Origin: Sporolactobacillus sp. THM7-4
Lineage (GTDB): Bacteria; Bacillota; Bacilli; Bacillales; Sporolactobacillaceae
Direction: 5' to 3'
DNA length: 64,000 nucleotides
NCBI RefSeq assembly: GCF_004153165.1
Contig: NZ_SEMD01000002.1
Span: forward strand, 186,001-250,000
Shown here: one piece after another, positions 54,773 through 63,884 of the stretch
How positions within the stretch are numbered: position 1 is the stretch's first letter
Layout: every line of letters begins with the position of its first letter
Program-made: the position numbers and the translations under genes
Notes under the pieces: generated by a model
Told to the model about the DNA's origin: nothing
The model's database searches: none
What the model saw: only the letters and a program-made list of their open reading frames with translations

Positions 54773-56584
54773 TCATGAGACATCGTCCAGCATATTGTAC
54801 TGACTGAGTACCAGGTCATAATATTTCCCGCGATGCTCCATCAGTTGTCTGTGGTCGCCCTGCTCGATGATTTTTCCTTCGTTCAATACAACGATGTGGT
54901 CGGCGTCCCTGATTGTCGACAAACGATGCGCAATGATAATTGATGTCCGCCCGATCAGAAGCTTTTTGAGTGCCGCCTGAATCACCATTTCGGTTTCTGT
55001 ATCAATGCTTGCAGTTGCTTCATCCAAAATCAGGATTTGCGGATCGGATAAAAGGGCCCGGGCAAAGGAGATCAGCTGTCTCTCTCCTACCGACAGTACA
55101 TTTCCCCGTTCTTCAACTTCCGTCTGGTATCCGTCTGGCAAAGCGTCAATGAATTGACCTGCACCGACTGCTTCCGCTGCCCTGATCACTTCTTCATCAG
55201 TCGCATCCGGTTTCCCGAAGCGTATATTTTCCATAATCGTCCCTGAAAAAATATACGTCTCCTGAATAACCGTCCCCACATTTGCGCGGAGTTCCCTCAG
55301 GTTTATGTCCCGAATGTCAATACCGTCAAGAAGCACCTGCCCGGAAGTAACATCATAAAAACGGCTGATCAGATTAGCGATTGTTGTCTTTCCGGATCCA
55401 GTGTGACCGACAAGTGCGAGTGTTTCACCGGCTGGAATATGGAGATTAATGTCTTTAAGAGCTTTCCGTGTACGGTCGTAAGCGAACTCAACATGGTTAA
55501 AATCGATCGTTCCGCGAATACCCTTCATGCTTACCGCATTTTCCTTCTCCCGAATATTCGGCTTCTCGTCCAGAAACTCAAAGATCCGTTCCGAGGATGC
55601 CATGGCAACGAGCAGTTGGTTATACACCTGGCCGAGACGCGAAATGGGTCCCCAGAACATTCCCAGGTAGAAAGAAAAAGAGACAAACGTACCGATCGCG
55701 ATCGATCCCTGATGGATGAGATAGACACCGAACCAGATCAGAATGGCAGAACCTGCAGCATTTGAGATATCAACAAAAGGCCGGAACATCGCGTTCTTTT
55801 TTGATGCTTCCTTCCATGCCAGATAATTTTCCATGTTGACACCATTGAAATACTTCATATTTTCATATTCCTGAGTAAACGATTGAGTCACGCGGATTCC
55901 CTGAATACTTTCATTCAAATGGGAATTCAATTTCGACATTTTCATCCGCACTTTTTGCCAGGCCCTGCGGATGCTTCGCCTCAACCTGGTAGAGATAAAA
56001 AACATGATCGGTATTATAACAAGTACAGCGACTGCAAGTGGAGGGCTGAGGACAAACAGAATGACAAAAATTCCGATCAGGGTAATCAAGTCCATCAGTG
56101 TATTAATGACTCCGTTAGTAAACAGATCCTGCATCGAATTGACATCATTTATAATTCGCACGAGAATCGATCCTGCTGATCTCCTGTCAAAGAAACGGTG
56201 TGAAAGATATTGAATGTGATTAAATAAACCGGCACGCAAGTCATGGATGACGTACTGACCGAGCTGATTTGTTGTCCGGATCCGGAACCAGTTGCTGATA
56301 TAAGAAGCAAGATAAAGAATTGCAGTAACAGCGACAAGCCAGTAAAGCAAAAGATAATCTTGATGGGCAATCGCTTTGTCAAAGGCGTAGACCCCGATAA
56401 TGATCGGTACGATCAGTCTCACTGCCGTAGAGACAATCATCGCGGCAGCCGCTTTCGGTAACAGCGTCTTCACGTATGGCTTCATATAGTTCAACAAACG
56501 GATCAGCTGTTTCCAATTAAACGGCTTCTCAATGACCCGATCATCCGGATAATAAAACCGCTCCTTTCCCTGTCGATCAGCCAT
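54773..56584 (-). CDS. yknV: ABC exporter half-transporter, catalytic-site subunit (YknV-like)
   Basis: A 603-residue protein with six transmembrane helices (about 40-330) and one nucleotide-binding domain: Walker A GHTGSGKTT, a changed signature LSVGERQ at 497-503, Walker B ILILDEATAS with the catalytic glutamate E522. With the gene upstream it forms a heterodimeric exporter. Lengths (588 and 603) and locus between ykuU and rnjA agree best with YknU/YknV (585/604), though YfiBC or BmrCD types are also possible. Substrate unknown. Start at 56584 is 1 bp after the yknU stop, with GGGGGGAAGG upstream. Confidence 0.88.
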   Translation of the reverse strand: MADRQGKERFYYPDDRVIEKPFNWKQLIRLLNYMKPYVKTLLPKAAAAMIVSTAVRLIVPIIIGVYAFDKAIAHQDYLLLYWLVAVTAILYLASYISNWFRIRTTNQLGQYVIHDLRAGLFNHIQYLSHRFFDRRSAGSILVRIINDVNSMQDLFTNGVINTLMDLITLIGIFVILFVLSPPLAVAVLVIIPIMFFISTRLRRSIRRAWQKVRMKMSKLNSHLNESIQGIRVTQSFTQEYENMKYFNGVNMENYLAWKEASKKNAMFRPFVDISNAAGSAILIWFGVYLIHQGSIAIGTFVSFSFYLGMFWGPISRLGQVYNQLLVAMASSERIFEFLDEKPNIREKENAVSMKGIRGTIDFNHVEFAYDRTRKALKDINLHIPAGETLALVGHTGSGKTTIANLISRFYDVTSGQVLLDGIDIRDINLRELRANVGTVIQETYIFSGTIMENIRFGKPDATDEEVIRAAEAVGAGQFIDALPDGYQTEVEERGNVLSVGERQLISFARALLSDPQILILDEATASIDTETEMVIQAALKKLLIGRTSIIIAHRLSTIRDADHIVVLNEGKIIEQGDHRQLMEHRGKYYDLVLSQYNMLDDVS

Positions 56585-56585
56585 A

Positions 56586-58352
56586 TTACCTTCCCCCCTC
56601 ATACGCTCTCTGTTGTTCAATCATACCCCGATCCTTATATTGTATATCATACACATGACGGTACATGCCGCCGAGTCTTAACAGTTCTTCATGTGTACCT
56701 CTTTCTTTTATGACTCCGTTTTTCAGTACGAGGATCTCGTCAGCTTTCTGCAAAGAGGAGATACGGTGGGCAATGATAAAAGTCGTCCGGCCTTTCATCA
56801 GCTCTTTGAACGCTTTTTGGATTAATCCTTCCGTCCGCATGTCAACCGCACTTGTCGCGTCATCAAGAATAAGAATGCCTGGATTGATCAACAAAGCCCT
56901 GGCGATTGAAATTCGCTGTTTCTGTCCGCCTGACAGCCCCATCCCCCGTTCGCCAAGCACCGTCTCATACCCATCAGGCAATTTTTTGATAAATTCATGG
57001 GCCTCTGCACGTTTCGCAGCCCGGACGACTTCCTCAATCGTCGCATTCGGTCGTCCATAAGCAATGTTATCACGAATGGTTGATGAGAATAGAAAATTCT
57101 CCTGGAACACAAAACCTGTATTTTTACGGAGATCTTCAAGTTTATAAGACTTGATAGAATGATCATCTATAAGAATATCTCCTGAAGAAGCTTCATAGAA
57201 ACGGCCGATCAATTGCGTGATACTTGATTTTCCAGCACCGGTTGCTCCCATCAGCCCAATGACGCTGCCCGGTTTTGCTTCGAATGAAATGTGCTTCAGG
57301 GCTGGCTTCGATTCATTCGGATAAGTCAGCGAGACATCGTTGAAAACGACATGCCCTTCAAGTCGTTCTTTTTCATAAGGCTGTTCCGGTGATTTTATGT
57401 CGATTTTCTCGTCCAATACTTGCAGCAGCCGTTCACCAGATGCCTTTGACTGAGAGAATGTATTGACCATGAAGCCGAGGTTCATCAAGGGGTCCATAAT
57501 GTACCAGACCAAACTGAAAAAAGCGACAAGTTCGCCAGGTTCAATGCGGCCAATCATAACGAAATAACTTCCAAGGGCGAGTAAAATGACTACACTGATG
57601 TCACCAATCAGTTCCATTAAAGGAAAATACTTCGCCCAAATTCCGGCCGTAACCAGGTTCCTGTTTTGATAAGTATTATTACTGTCTGAGAATTGATTAA
57701 TTTCAAAATCTTCTCTTCCTAAAGATTTGATTGTACTCATACCGCTGATATTTTCCTGAACTCTCGTGTTCATCCCGGCAAGGGAAATCCTTATCTGACG
57801 GAAGGCCGGATGAACACGCCGATCAAACCGAAATACTGTCACACACAGAAATGGTGTCATCGCCAGAGTGACCAGTGCGAGTTCCCATGAGTAATAGAAC
57901 ATCAGGACAAGACTGAACCCGACAAGTACAATAAAATTAATGATCTGGGTAAAACCTTGAGATAGAAAAAAACGGAACCCTTCCACATCGGCCGTCAACC
58001 GGGACATCAGGTCGCCTGTTTTGGCATTATCATAATAGTGATAAGGTAAAAACTGAAGTTTTTTGTAAATGGCCTGTCTGAGCCGATATACTGCACTTAC
58101 TCCGAACATATCGCCCCAATACTGGCTGAAGTAACTGGATATTCCCTTGAAAACCATGATCAGCACAAACCCCAGCGACAAAACCGGTACAAGTGAGAGA
58201 TCCCTGGCAATAATCGCCTTGTCAATCGTCAGTTGCAGAACAACAGGATAGACAATTGTTATTCCGCTGGCCAGTATCAGGAAAAAAATGGAGCCAAACA
58301 GATATTTCCTGTCCGGCCAGTAAAACTGTTTCAGACGTCTGAAAATGTCCAT
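56586..58352 (-). CDS. yknU: ABC exporter half-transporter, degenerate-site subunit (YknU-like)
   Basis: A 588-residue half-transporter with six helices (about 17-310) and a nucleotide-binding domain: Walker A GATGAGKSS, canonical signature LSGGQ (473-477), but Walker B reads ILILDDATS, with D498 where the catalytic glutamate belongs. Together with the altered signature in its partner this gives one active and one inactive ATP site, the known pattern of heterodimeric exporters. Start ATG at 58352 has AGGGGTG seven nt upstream; a TTG precedes it in frame. Confidence 0.88.
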   Translation of the reverse strand: MDIFRRLKQFYWPDRKYLFGSIFFLILASGITIVYPVVLQLTIDKAIIARDLSLVPVLSLGFVLIMVFKGISSYFSQYWGDMFGVSAVYRLRQAIYKKLQFLPYHYYDNAKTGDLMSRLTADVEGFRFFLSQGFTQIINFIVLVGFSLVLMFYYSWELALVTLAMTPFLCVTVFRFDRRVHPAFRQIRISLAGMNTRVQENISGMSTIKSLGREDFEINQFSDSNNTYQNRNLVTAGIWAKYFPLMELIGDISVVILLALGSYFVMIGRIEPGELVAFFSLVWYIMDPLMNLGFMVNTFSQSKASGERLLQVLDEKIDIKSPEQPYEKERLEGHVVFNDVSLTYPNESKPALKHISFEAKPGSVIGLMGATGAGKSSITQLIGRFYEASSGDILIDDHSIKSYKLEDLRKNTGFVFQENFLFSSTIRDNIAYGRPNATIEEVVRAAKRAEAHEFIKKLPDGYETVLGERGMGLSGGQKQRISIARALLINPGILILDDATSAVDMRTEGLIQKAFKELMKGRTTFIIAHRISSLQKADEILVLKNGVIKERGTHEELLRLGGMYRHVYDIQYKDRGMIEQQRAYEGGR

Positions 58353-58512
58353 CAAAAATCACCCCTCATTTTAAAATCGGGCGAAATCCGAGTCTTCCGA
58401 GGGTTGTTCCATGCATCTGTTCCCGTAATCAGCCCAATAACGTTTATTCTAACAGAATGATTGCAGACAACAAGTCATTCGCTCACAAAATAGTCAATCG
58501 TTTCAAACAGGC

Positions 58513-58548
58513 AAAAAAAATCCGGTATCTTGTTTTGAGATACCGGAT
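58513..58548 (-). terminator. Intrinsic terminator after ykuU
   Basis: ATCCGGTATCT and AGATACCGGAT form a perfect 11-bp stem with a 7-nt loop, followed by seven T residues on the minus strand. Confidence 0.92.
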
Positions 58549-58580
58549 CTTTCTTTATTTTATTAAACCGGATTCCCGCA

Positions 58581-59129
58581 TCATACATGCAGGGTTTCAT
58601 CACCAGGATGCCAGTTTGCCGGGCAGAGGCCCCCTGTTTGAAGGGCCTGAAGAACGCGAAGGGTTTCATCAACGTCCCGTCCGATATTGTTGTCGTTCAT
58701 TACGGCATATCTTAAGTCACCTTCAGGACTGATGATGAACAGCCCGCGAAGTGCAACGCCTTCTTCCTGAATCAGGACACCATACTTTTCTGCCACTTCC
58801 TGAGTGTGGTCGGCGGCAAGTCTGAAATTGATTTTACCAATTCCGCCTTCCTTGCGGGAAGTCTTCATCCACGCCTGGTGTGTATAAATCGTATCACAGG
58901 AACAGCCGATAATGTCTGCATTAAGTTCTTCAAACTCAGCATAACGATCGCTGAATGCTGTGATCTCTGTCGGACATACAAAGGTAAAGTCCATCGGATA
59001 GAAGAAGAAGATTGTCCATTTTCCTGCCTTGATATTTTCCTCAAGGCTTGCCTTTGCAAACGATCCGTCCGGATTCACGCAATCTAATTCAAAACGAGGT
59101 GCCTGAGCACTGACAAGACGTTCTACCAT
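58581..59129 (-). CDS. ykuU: 2-Cys peroxiredoxin (YkuU)
   Basis: A 182-residue typical 2-Cys peroxiredoxin. The peroxidatic C52 lies in DFTFVCPTE and the resolving C169 in GLCPANW; the C-terminal YF-type helix is absent. It reduces hydrogen and alkyl peroxides using a thioredoxin-type donor. Order ykuU-dapL-dapH-ccpC follows B. subtilis. AGGAGG precedes the ATG. The promoter carries a PerR box (59179-59193), so it is probably induced by peroxide. Confidence 0.95.
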   Translation of the reverse strand: MVERLVSAQAPRFELDCVNPDGSFAKASLEENIKAGKWTIFFFYPMDFTFVCPTEITAFSDRYAEFEELNADIIGCSCDTIYTHQAWMKTSRKEGGIGKINFRLAADHTQEVAEKYGVLIQEEGVALRGLFIISPEGDLRYAVMNDNNIGRDVDETLRVLQALQTGGLCPANWHPGDETLHV

Positions 59130-59178
59130 AGTTTCAAAACCTCCTGAATGATATGCTGCCTCACAATTTCATGAGGAA

Positions 59179-59215
59179 CCATAATTATTATAGTCCATCA
59201 TTTTATTTATATCAA
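59179..59215 (-). promoter_or_regulatory. ykuU promoter with overlapping PerR box
   Basis: TTGATA (59210-59215, 5/6) and TATAAT (59187-59192, 6/6) are 17 bp apart on the minus strand. The 15-bp stretch 59179-59193 matches the PerR/Fur-type box TTATAATNATTATAA at 12 of 14 fixed positions and covers the -10, so a bound repressor would exclude polymerase. Confidence 0.75.
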
Positions 59216-59367
59216 TATTTAAGTAATAATCAATTTAATTAAGTAAATATACTCTGTTCTGAAAGGATCAGAGGTCCTCAATCTTATTCCCGTAAACCAG
59301 CAGATTATCATTTATGCTGATCAAAGTCACCGCTCATTTTTTAGCTTTGTTCCTTTCCTCATTAAAC

Positions 59368-59392
59368 AAAAAAACCCGGAACTTAATCCGGG
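59368..59392 (-). terminator. Intrinsic terminator after dapL
   Basis: CCCGGA and TCCGGG with a 6-nt loop are followed by seven T residues on the minus strand, 67 bp after the dapL stop. Confidence 0.85.
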
Positions 59393-59459
59393 CTTATTCC
59401 TTGCGACGGGTTCTTCTTCTGTTTTTAAATGGGCATTCAAAAAAAGCGTTTCGCTTGTG

Positions 59460-60581
59460 TCATCGAGCAGCAGAGAGTTCTTCCCTTATATATTCACTTA
59501 CGACGCTTACGCCTTGTTCAATGGCTGATTCATCGGGTTTAAAATCCGACGAATGGAGCGCTGATGTTTTACCGACGCCCAGCCAGAACATGAATCCAGG
59601 TATACTTTTTAAAAAGTAGCCAAAATCTTCACCCGTCATTGCGTCTCCACAAATCACACAGGGATAGTTCTTCCTGGCACAAAAACGGATGAACGGGCTA
59701 ATGTACTCACTCTTGTTGTACACCTGATAATAATTAGCTCCATAGTCGATTTTACTTTCACAGTGATAGGCAATCTCCGTCGCCTTCACCTGTCGTTCGA
59801 TATCATCTTTAATCAATGCCATCGTTTCCTGATCCAGTGTCCGAATGGTTCCCTCAACCCTCGCATGTTCGGCAATGATGTTCTGCTTCGTGCCGCCGTC
59901 CATTTTACCGATTGTCAGTACAGCCGAATTGAGCGGATCGACACGGCGGGCAACAATACTCTGAATGCCGACAACGAAATGGCTGGCTGCAACAATGGCG
60001 TCATGTGTTCGATGAGGATACGCCGCATGGCCCCCCTTGCCATAAAAGTCGATAAACAGCTCCGACGTATTGGCAAAAAGAATCCCCTCCTTTGTTCCGA
60101 CAGTGCCCGGAGGAAACTCGGGAGAAACATGCAATCCGAAAATAAAGTCGGGTTTCCATGCCTTGAACGCATCGCTTTTCATCATCGGAACAGCTCCCCC
60201 GGGTCCTTCCTCAGCCGGCTGAAAAATGAAAACAACATCGTCCTTAACCGGATTTTCGGCAAGCTTTTCCAGTGCTCCCAGCGCGACCGTCATATGAAAG
60301 TCATGGCCGCAGGCATGCATCTTCCCCTCATGTTTCGATTGAAAAGGATAGCCTGTGTTTTCTTTTACAGGAAGCCCGTCCATGTCAGCCCGGAAGCCAA
60401 TCGTTTTTGCCGGATCGGTTCCGTTCACTTTCACTAAAATACCGGTCTTCCATTTTTTTATCTGAAGATTGTCCTGAGCCATTTTTCTTATTTGATCCAA
60501 TAAAAAGGATTGAGTTTCAACTTCCTCGAACCCCGTCTCAGGAATCTGATGCAAAGCACGCCTTATCGCGATATAGTCCAT
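59460..60581 (-). CDS. dapL: N-acetyl-diaminopimelate deacetylase
   Basis: A 373-residue M20-family metallohydrolase (YkuR) that removes acetate from N-acetyl-LL-DAP in the acetylase branch of lysine and DAP synthesis. Metal and active-site motifs are present: ALHQIPETGFEE, MHACGHDFHMT, QPAEEGPGGA and DAMTGEDFGYF. Start at 60581 has AGAGGA nine nt upstream and gives the B. subtilis length (374); the longer frame to 60665 runs through the dapH terminator. Confidence 0.94.
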   Translation of the reverse strand: MDYIAIRRALHQIPETGFEEVETQSFLLDQIRKMAQDNLQIKKWKTGILVKVNGTDPAKTIGFRADMDGLPVKENTGYPFQSKHEGKMHACGHDFHMTVALGALEKLAENPVKDDVVFIFQPAEEGPGGAVPMMKSDAFKAWKPDFIFGLHVSPEFPPGTVGTKEGILFANTSELFIDFYGKGGHAAYPHRTHDAIVAASHFVVGIQSIVARRVDPLNSAVLTIGKMDGGTKQNIIAEHARVEGTIRTLDQETMALIKDDIERQVKATEIAYHCESKIDYGANYYQVYNKSEYISPFIRFCARKNYPCVICGDAMTGEDFGYFLKSIPGFMFWLGVGKTSALHSSDFKPDESAIEQGVSVVSEYIREELSAAR

Positions 60582-60629
60582 TTCCAGGATTCCTCTCATA
60601 TAAATAATTACGGTCCAGAGTTTTAAGTC

Positions 60630-60658
60630 AAAAGGGTGCCCGGGATTGCCCGGGCACC
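60630..60658 (-). terminator. Hairpin between dapH and dapL
   Basis: GGTGCCCGGG and CCCGGGCACC form a perfect 10-bp stem with a 4-nt loop, followed by TTTT on the minus strand, 37 bp after the dapH stop. The short T run suggests partial termination, leaving some read-through into dapL. Confidence 0.7.
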
Positions 60659-60695
60659 TGTTCATTTTGCTTTCAGAGATGAATGAAACAGCCGG

Positions 60696-61406
60696 TTATA
60701 ATTGTCTGAGTTCCTGCATAATTTCTGTCTTGGAACGGGTTTTATCGTCAATCGTTTTGATCACCCGTGCAGGAGCCCCGACAACAACCGTTTTGTCAGG
60801 GACATCTTTTGTTACGATCGCACCGGCTGCGACAACGGCACCTTTTCCGACATGCACGCCTTCGAGAATGACCGCATTCGCACCGACAAGGACGTCATCT
60901 TCTATAATAACCGGTTTGGCCGATGGCGGTTCCACAACACCTGCGAGTACGGCACCCGCGCCGATATGACAGTTTTTTCCAACTGTGGCTCTGCCACCCA
61001 ATACAGCATTCATGTCAATCATTGTTCCTTCTCCGATGACGGCACCGATGTTAATGACAGCACCCATCATAATAACTGCATTCCTGCCTATTTCCACTTT
61101 CTCCCGAATTAACGCGCCCGGTTCGATCCGAGCTCCGACAGCCCTCAGATCAAGCAGAGGAACAGCCGAGTTCCGGCGATCGTTTTCTACAATATAATCC
61201 TCGATTTTATCTTTGTTTTGTTCAAGCAAAGGCTGAACAACAGCCCAATCTCCGAATAACGTTCCCGCCGAGCCGCTGATAAAAGCACGGACATTTTCTC
61301 CGAAATCTACCCCGTCCAGATTTCCTTTTATATATACCTTAACGGGTGTCCGCTTGACGCTGTTCTGTAAAAATGAAATGATTTCATGCGCATCCATTTG
61401 CTCCAT
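60696..61406 (-). CDS. dapH: Tetrahydrodipicolinate N-acetyltransferase
   Basis: A 236-residue enzyme (YkuQ) that acetylates tetrahydrodipicolinate, first step of the acetylase DAP branch. An N-terminal alpha domain (1-90) precedes a left-handed beta helix of hexapeptide repeats (about 95-210, e.g. [22 protein letters not shown]). Length equals B. subtilis DapH. Start at 61406 follows GGAGG. Product feeds MurE and, in spores, dipicolinate balance. Confidence 0.96.
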   Translation of the reverse strand: MEQMDAHEIISFLQNSVKRTPVKVYIKGNLDGVDFGENVRAFISGSAGTLFGDWAVVQPLLEQNKDKIEDYIVENDRRNSAVPLLDLRAVGARIEPGALIREKVEIGRNAVIMMGAVINIGAVIGEGTMIDMNAVLGGRATVGKNCHIGAGAVLAGVVEPPSAKPVIIEDDVLVGANAVILEGVHVGKGAVVAAGAIVTKDVPDKTVVVGAPARVIKTIDDKTRSKTEIMQELRQL

Positions 61407-61450
61407 TTTCCAGCCTCCAATTATTGGTATCACTGATATCTTATCTAATT

Positions 61451-62320
61451 TTATCTTGAAAGTCTACGCCGGACCAGCTCGATAAAGGCTCGGACCTGTT
61501 TCAGTTGAAGGAATTCCTTATTGTAAAGCAGCCAATTTTCCCGTTTTAAAGGCTTCCCCTGTCTGTCTAAGAGCGGGATCTGATTGACGCCGTCTCTTTT
61601 CGTCAGACTGATCGATGGAAGAACGGCATAACCGATACCGTGAGTCGCCATCTGCTTACATGTTTCAATCTGATCGACCATTATCGTTCGAGCAGGTAGT
61701 TTAATTTTCTGATCATGCCACCACCCCTCAATGACCTGATCGTAAGAGGAATCGCTTCGGAACTGAATATACGGACGTTCATCATTTTTCAGATCTTCCA
61801 GTCTCCTGATTCTTGTATCGACCAGGTTCAGAGGATCGGCAAAAAGGTGCATCTTTTCTCCACGCCAGACAGGATTTCCACGAACGATTGCCGCGTGACA
61901 GTCGGTATGGTACATGTGCTCGAGGATTTCGCTCGACCAGCCGGTCATCAGAGATACTTTTACATGAGGGTAGTTTTCGACGAATTCTTTCAACACATCA
62001 GGCAACCAATATTGGCCGTTAACTGAAGAGACGGCCAATTTTAAAGTTCCATATATTTCGGAATTATTTGCATTGAGCTGTGCCCTGACATCGGCGGCTC
62101 TCTCCAGTGTCTCCTGCGCAAATCGAGCCACTACTTCTCCCTCAGCAGTCAGACTGACCCCTCGCTTTGACCGTGTAAAAATCTGAATACCCCACTCTCT
62201 TTCTATGTGCTGAAGCCTTTGGCTTAATGCTGGCTGTGAAACAAAGAGCTTCTCCGCAGCTTTTCTCATATTTTTTTCGATCGAAAGTGTCGTAATAATC
62301 TCAAAATCGGATATTTGCAA
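61451..62320 (-). CDS. ccpC: LysR-type regulator CcpC
   Basis: A 289-residue LysR-family regulator. The winged helix at the N-terminus reads [21 protein letters not shown]; the C-terminal effector domain carries [22 protein letters not shown], shared with B. subtilis CcpC (YkuM), which represses citB and citZ and senses citrate. The open frame goes up to 62566, but the conserved N-terminus fits the TTG at 62320 with AGGGAGAG upstream. No citrate-cycle gene is in the window. Confidence 0.9.
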   Translation of the reverse strand: MQISDFEIITTLSIEKNMRKAAEKLFVSQPALSQRLQHIEREWGIQIFTRSKRGVSLTAEGEVVARFAQETLERAADVRAQLNANNSEIYGTLKLAVSSVNGQYWLPDVLKEFVENYPHVKVSLMTGWSSEILEHMYHTDCHAAIVRGNPVWRGEKMHLFADPLNLVDTRIRRLEDLKNDERPYIQFRSDSSYDQVIEGWWHDQKIKLPARTIMVDQIETCKQMATHGIGYAVLPSISLTKRDGVNQIPLLDRQGKPLKRENWLLYNKEFLQLKQVRAFIELVRRRLSR

Positions 62321-62453
62321 GAGATGTCTCTCCCTGTTTTCAAGAATCTCAGTCTTTCGCTTTTTTTGATTTGAGAAAAGATACAAGAGCTTAAAAATAT
62401 TCGAAAACGTTCCCTTTTTTGTGAAAAAAAGAGCAAAGAACTTTATGAATGAA

Positions 62454-62481
62454 TAGACAAAAAAATGGTTCATGTTATAAT
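62454..62481 (+). promoter_or_regulatory. Sigma-A promoter of the Spo0E-like gene
   Basis: TAGACA (62454-62459, 5/6) and TATAAT (62476-62481, 6/6) are 16 bp apart on the plus strand, about 55 bp before the gene at 62536. The gap 62321-62453 is T- and A-rich and should contain the divergent ccpC promoter, which was not resolved. Confidence 0.7.
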
Positions 62482-62535
62482 TAATCACGTTAGTTTTTGT
62501 ACGAGCCTGAGAAATGAGAAGGTGACCAAAACCAG

Positions 62536-62745
62536 ATGTCCAGGTTATCCATTGGAGATAGAGCACTCGTTCACTCTGAACAGATTGAAGTGAAACGGAA
62601 ACAGCTGTTTCAGACCGCAGAAATTTATGGTCTGTATGCTGCAGAAACGATAAAATGCAGTCAGGAATTAGATCGTCTGATCGTGGAGGTACAAAAGAAA
62701 TACATGCCTGCCGGAGTTGATTCCTGTAACCATGCGCACCCGTGA
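62536..62745 (+). CDS. Spo0E-like aspartyl-phosphate phosphatase
   Basis: A 69-residue protein with the two-helix pattern of Spo0E-family phosphatases: EVKRKQLFQTAEIYGL, then the signature SQELDRLIVEVQKKY (47-61). Such proteins dephosphorylate Spo0A~P and hold back sporulation. The ribosome site AAGGTGA lies about 9 nt upstream and a good promoter precedes it. It is divergent from ccpC and convergent with pit; this pairing is not found at the B. subtilis ykuM locus. Confidence 0.85.
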   Translation: MSRLSIGDRALVHSEQIEVKRKQLFQTAEIYGLYAAETIKCSQELDRLIVEVQKKYMPAGVDSCNHAHP

Positions 62746-62770
62746 TCCCGCCTGAACGTTCACTTTCCTT

Positions 62771-63778
62771 TTACAAAATCCAGGTCAGGACCTGATAGAT
62801 AACAGCTGATATCAAAGCTGTAATCGGGAGGGTAATGACCCACGTAATAACAATATTAATCGCCATACCCCAATTAACACCTTTAACCCGTTCCGCTGCA
62901 CCGACTCCCAGAATTGAGGAAGTAATAACATGTGTTGAACTGACCGGGAAGTGCAAGGTTGTAAATCCAAAAATGATTGCTGCCGATGACAAATCCGCAG
63001 CTGCTCCATTGATCGGTTTAATCTTCATGATTTTACCTCCGACCGTTTTAACGATTCTCCATCCGCCAATGGAGGTTCCGACCGCCATGGAGGTCGCTGA
63101 CACAATCCGCACCCACATCGGAATGTCAATCGTCGGTATATAATGCGATGCGACGAGTGCCATGGTGATAATGCCCATCGTCTTCTGAGCGTCATTCGTT
63201 CCGTGAGCAAAAGACTGCAAAGCCGCTGTAACTACTTGAAGAAGTCTGAATCTCTGATTGGTCTTTACTAAAGAAAAGTTCCGGAATACATAAGTAAAGA
63301 CATTCATAATAATAAATCCGAGCGATATGGCAGCGATCGGCGATATAATTAACGCTTCAAAAATCTCGATAAATCCCGAATAATTCAGTGCTCCGAAACC
63401 CAGTGCTGAAACCCCTGCTCCAGCCAGCGAGCCGATAATCGCGTGTGATGAACTGCTGGGTACTCCAAACAGCCATGTAGCAAGGTTCCAAAGGATAGCT
63501 GAAATCAAAGCAGCCATCACGACCGTTGCTCCTGTCATTTCATCATTTATCGTAAATGGATCAATAATTCCCTTACTTATGGTCTGCGCAACCCCGGTAA
63601 ATGTAATTGCGCCGAGAAAATTCATGACACAGGCGAGAATAATCGCTATCCGTGGCCGAAGCGCCCTCGTAGAGACGGAGGTAGCAATTGTATTTGCTGT
63701 ATCATGAAATCCGTTGATGAAATCAAAAATAAAAGCAAGATAAATGATCATCAGCGTCATGACAAATAAACTTTCCAT
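62771..63778 (-). CDS. pit: PiT-family low-affinity phosphate transporter
   Basis: A 335-residue polytopic membrane protein. Both copies of the family signature are visible: NGFHDTANTIAT near the N-terminus and FAHGTNDAQKTMG in the second half. It takes up metal-phosphate with protons. Length matches B. subtilis Pit (YkaB). AGAGAGGA precedes the ATG. It lies downstream of a DUF47 gene, the standard Pit partner, 106 bp apart. Confidence 0.95.
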   Translation of the reverse strand: MESLFVMTLMIIYLAFIFDFINGFHDTANTIATSVSTRALRPRIAIILACVMNFLGAITFTGVAQTISKGIIDPFTINDEMTGATVVMAALISAILWNLATWLFGVPSSSSHAIIGSLAGAGVSALGFGALNYSGFIEIFEALIISPIAAISLGFIIMNVFTYVFRNFSLVKTNQRFRLLQVVTAALQSFAHGTNDAQKTMGIITMALVASHYIPTIDIPMWVRIVSATSMAVGTSIGGWRIVKTVGGKIMKIKPINGAAADLSSAAIIFGFTTLHFPVSSTHVITSSILGVGAAERVKGVNWGMAINIVITWVITLPITALISAVIYQVLTWIL

Positions 63779-63884
63779 GATTTAGAAATCCTCTCTTATT
63801 AAATACTGCATCATCTTATCCGTGAAGGAGAAAACAGCTGATTTTAAGCTCAGCCGTCCGTGTTTTTATCAGCTTACCTGACTT

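Noticed and set aside
59763-60437. 224-codon plus-strand frame opposite dapL
   Set aside because: Antisense shadow of a conserved enzyme gene; no ribosome site or promoter.
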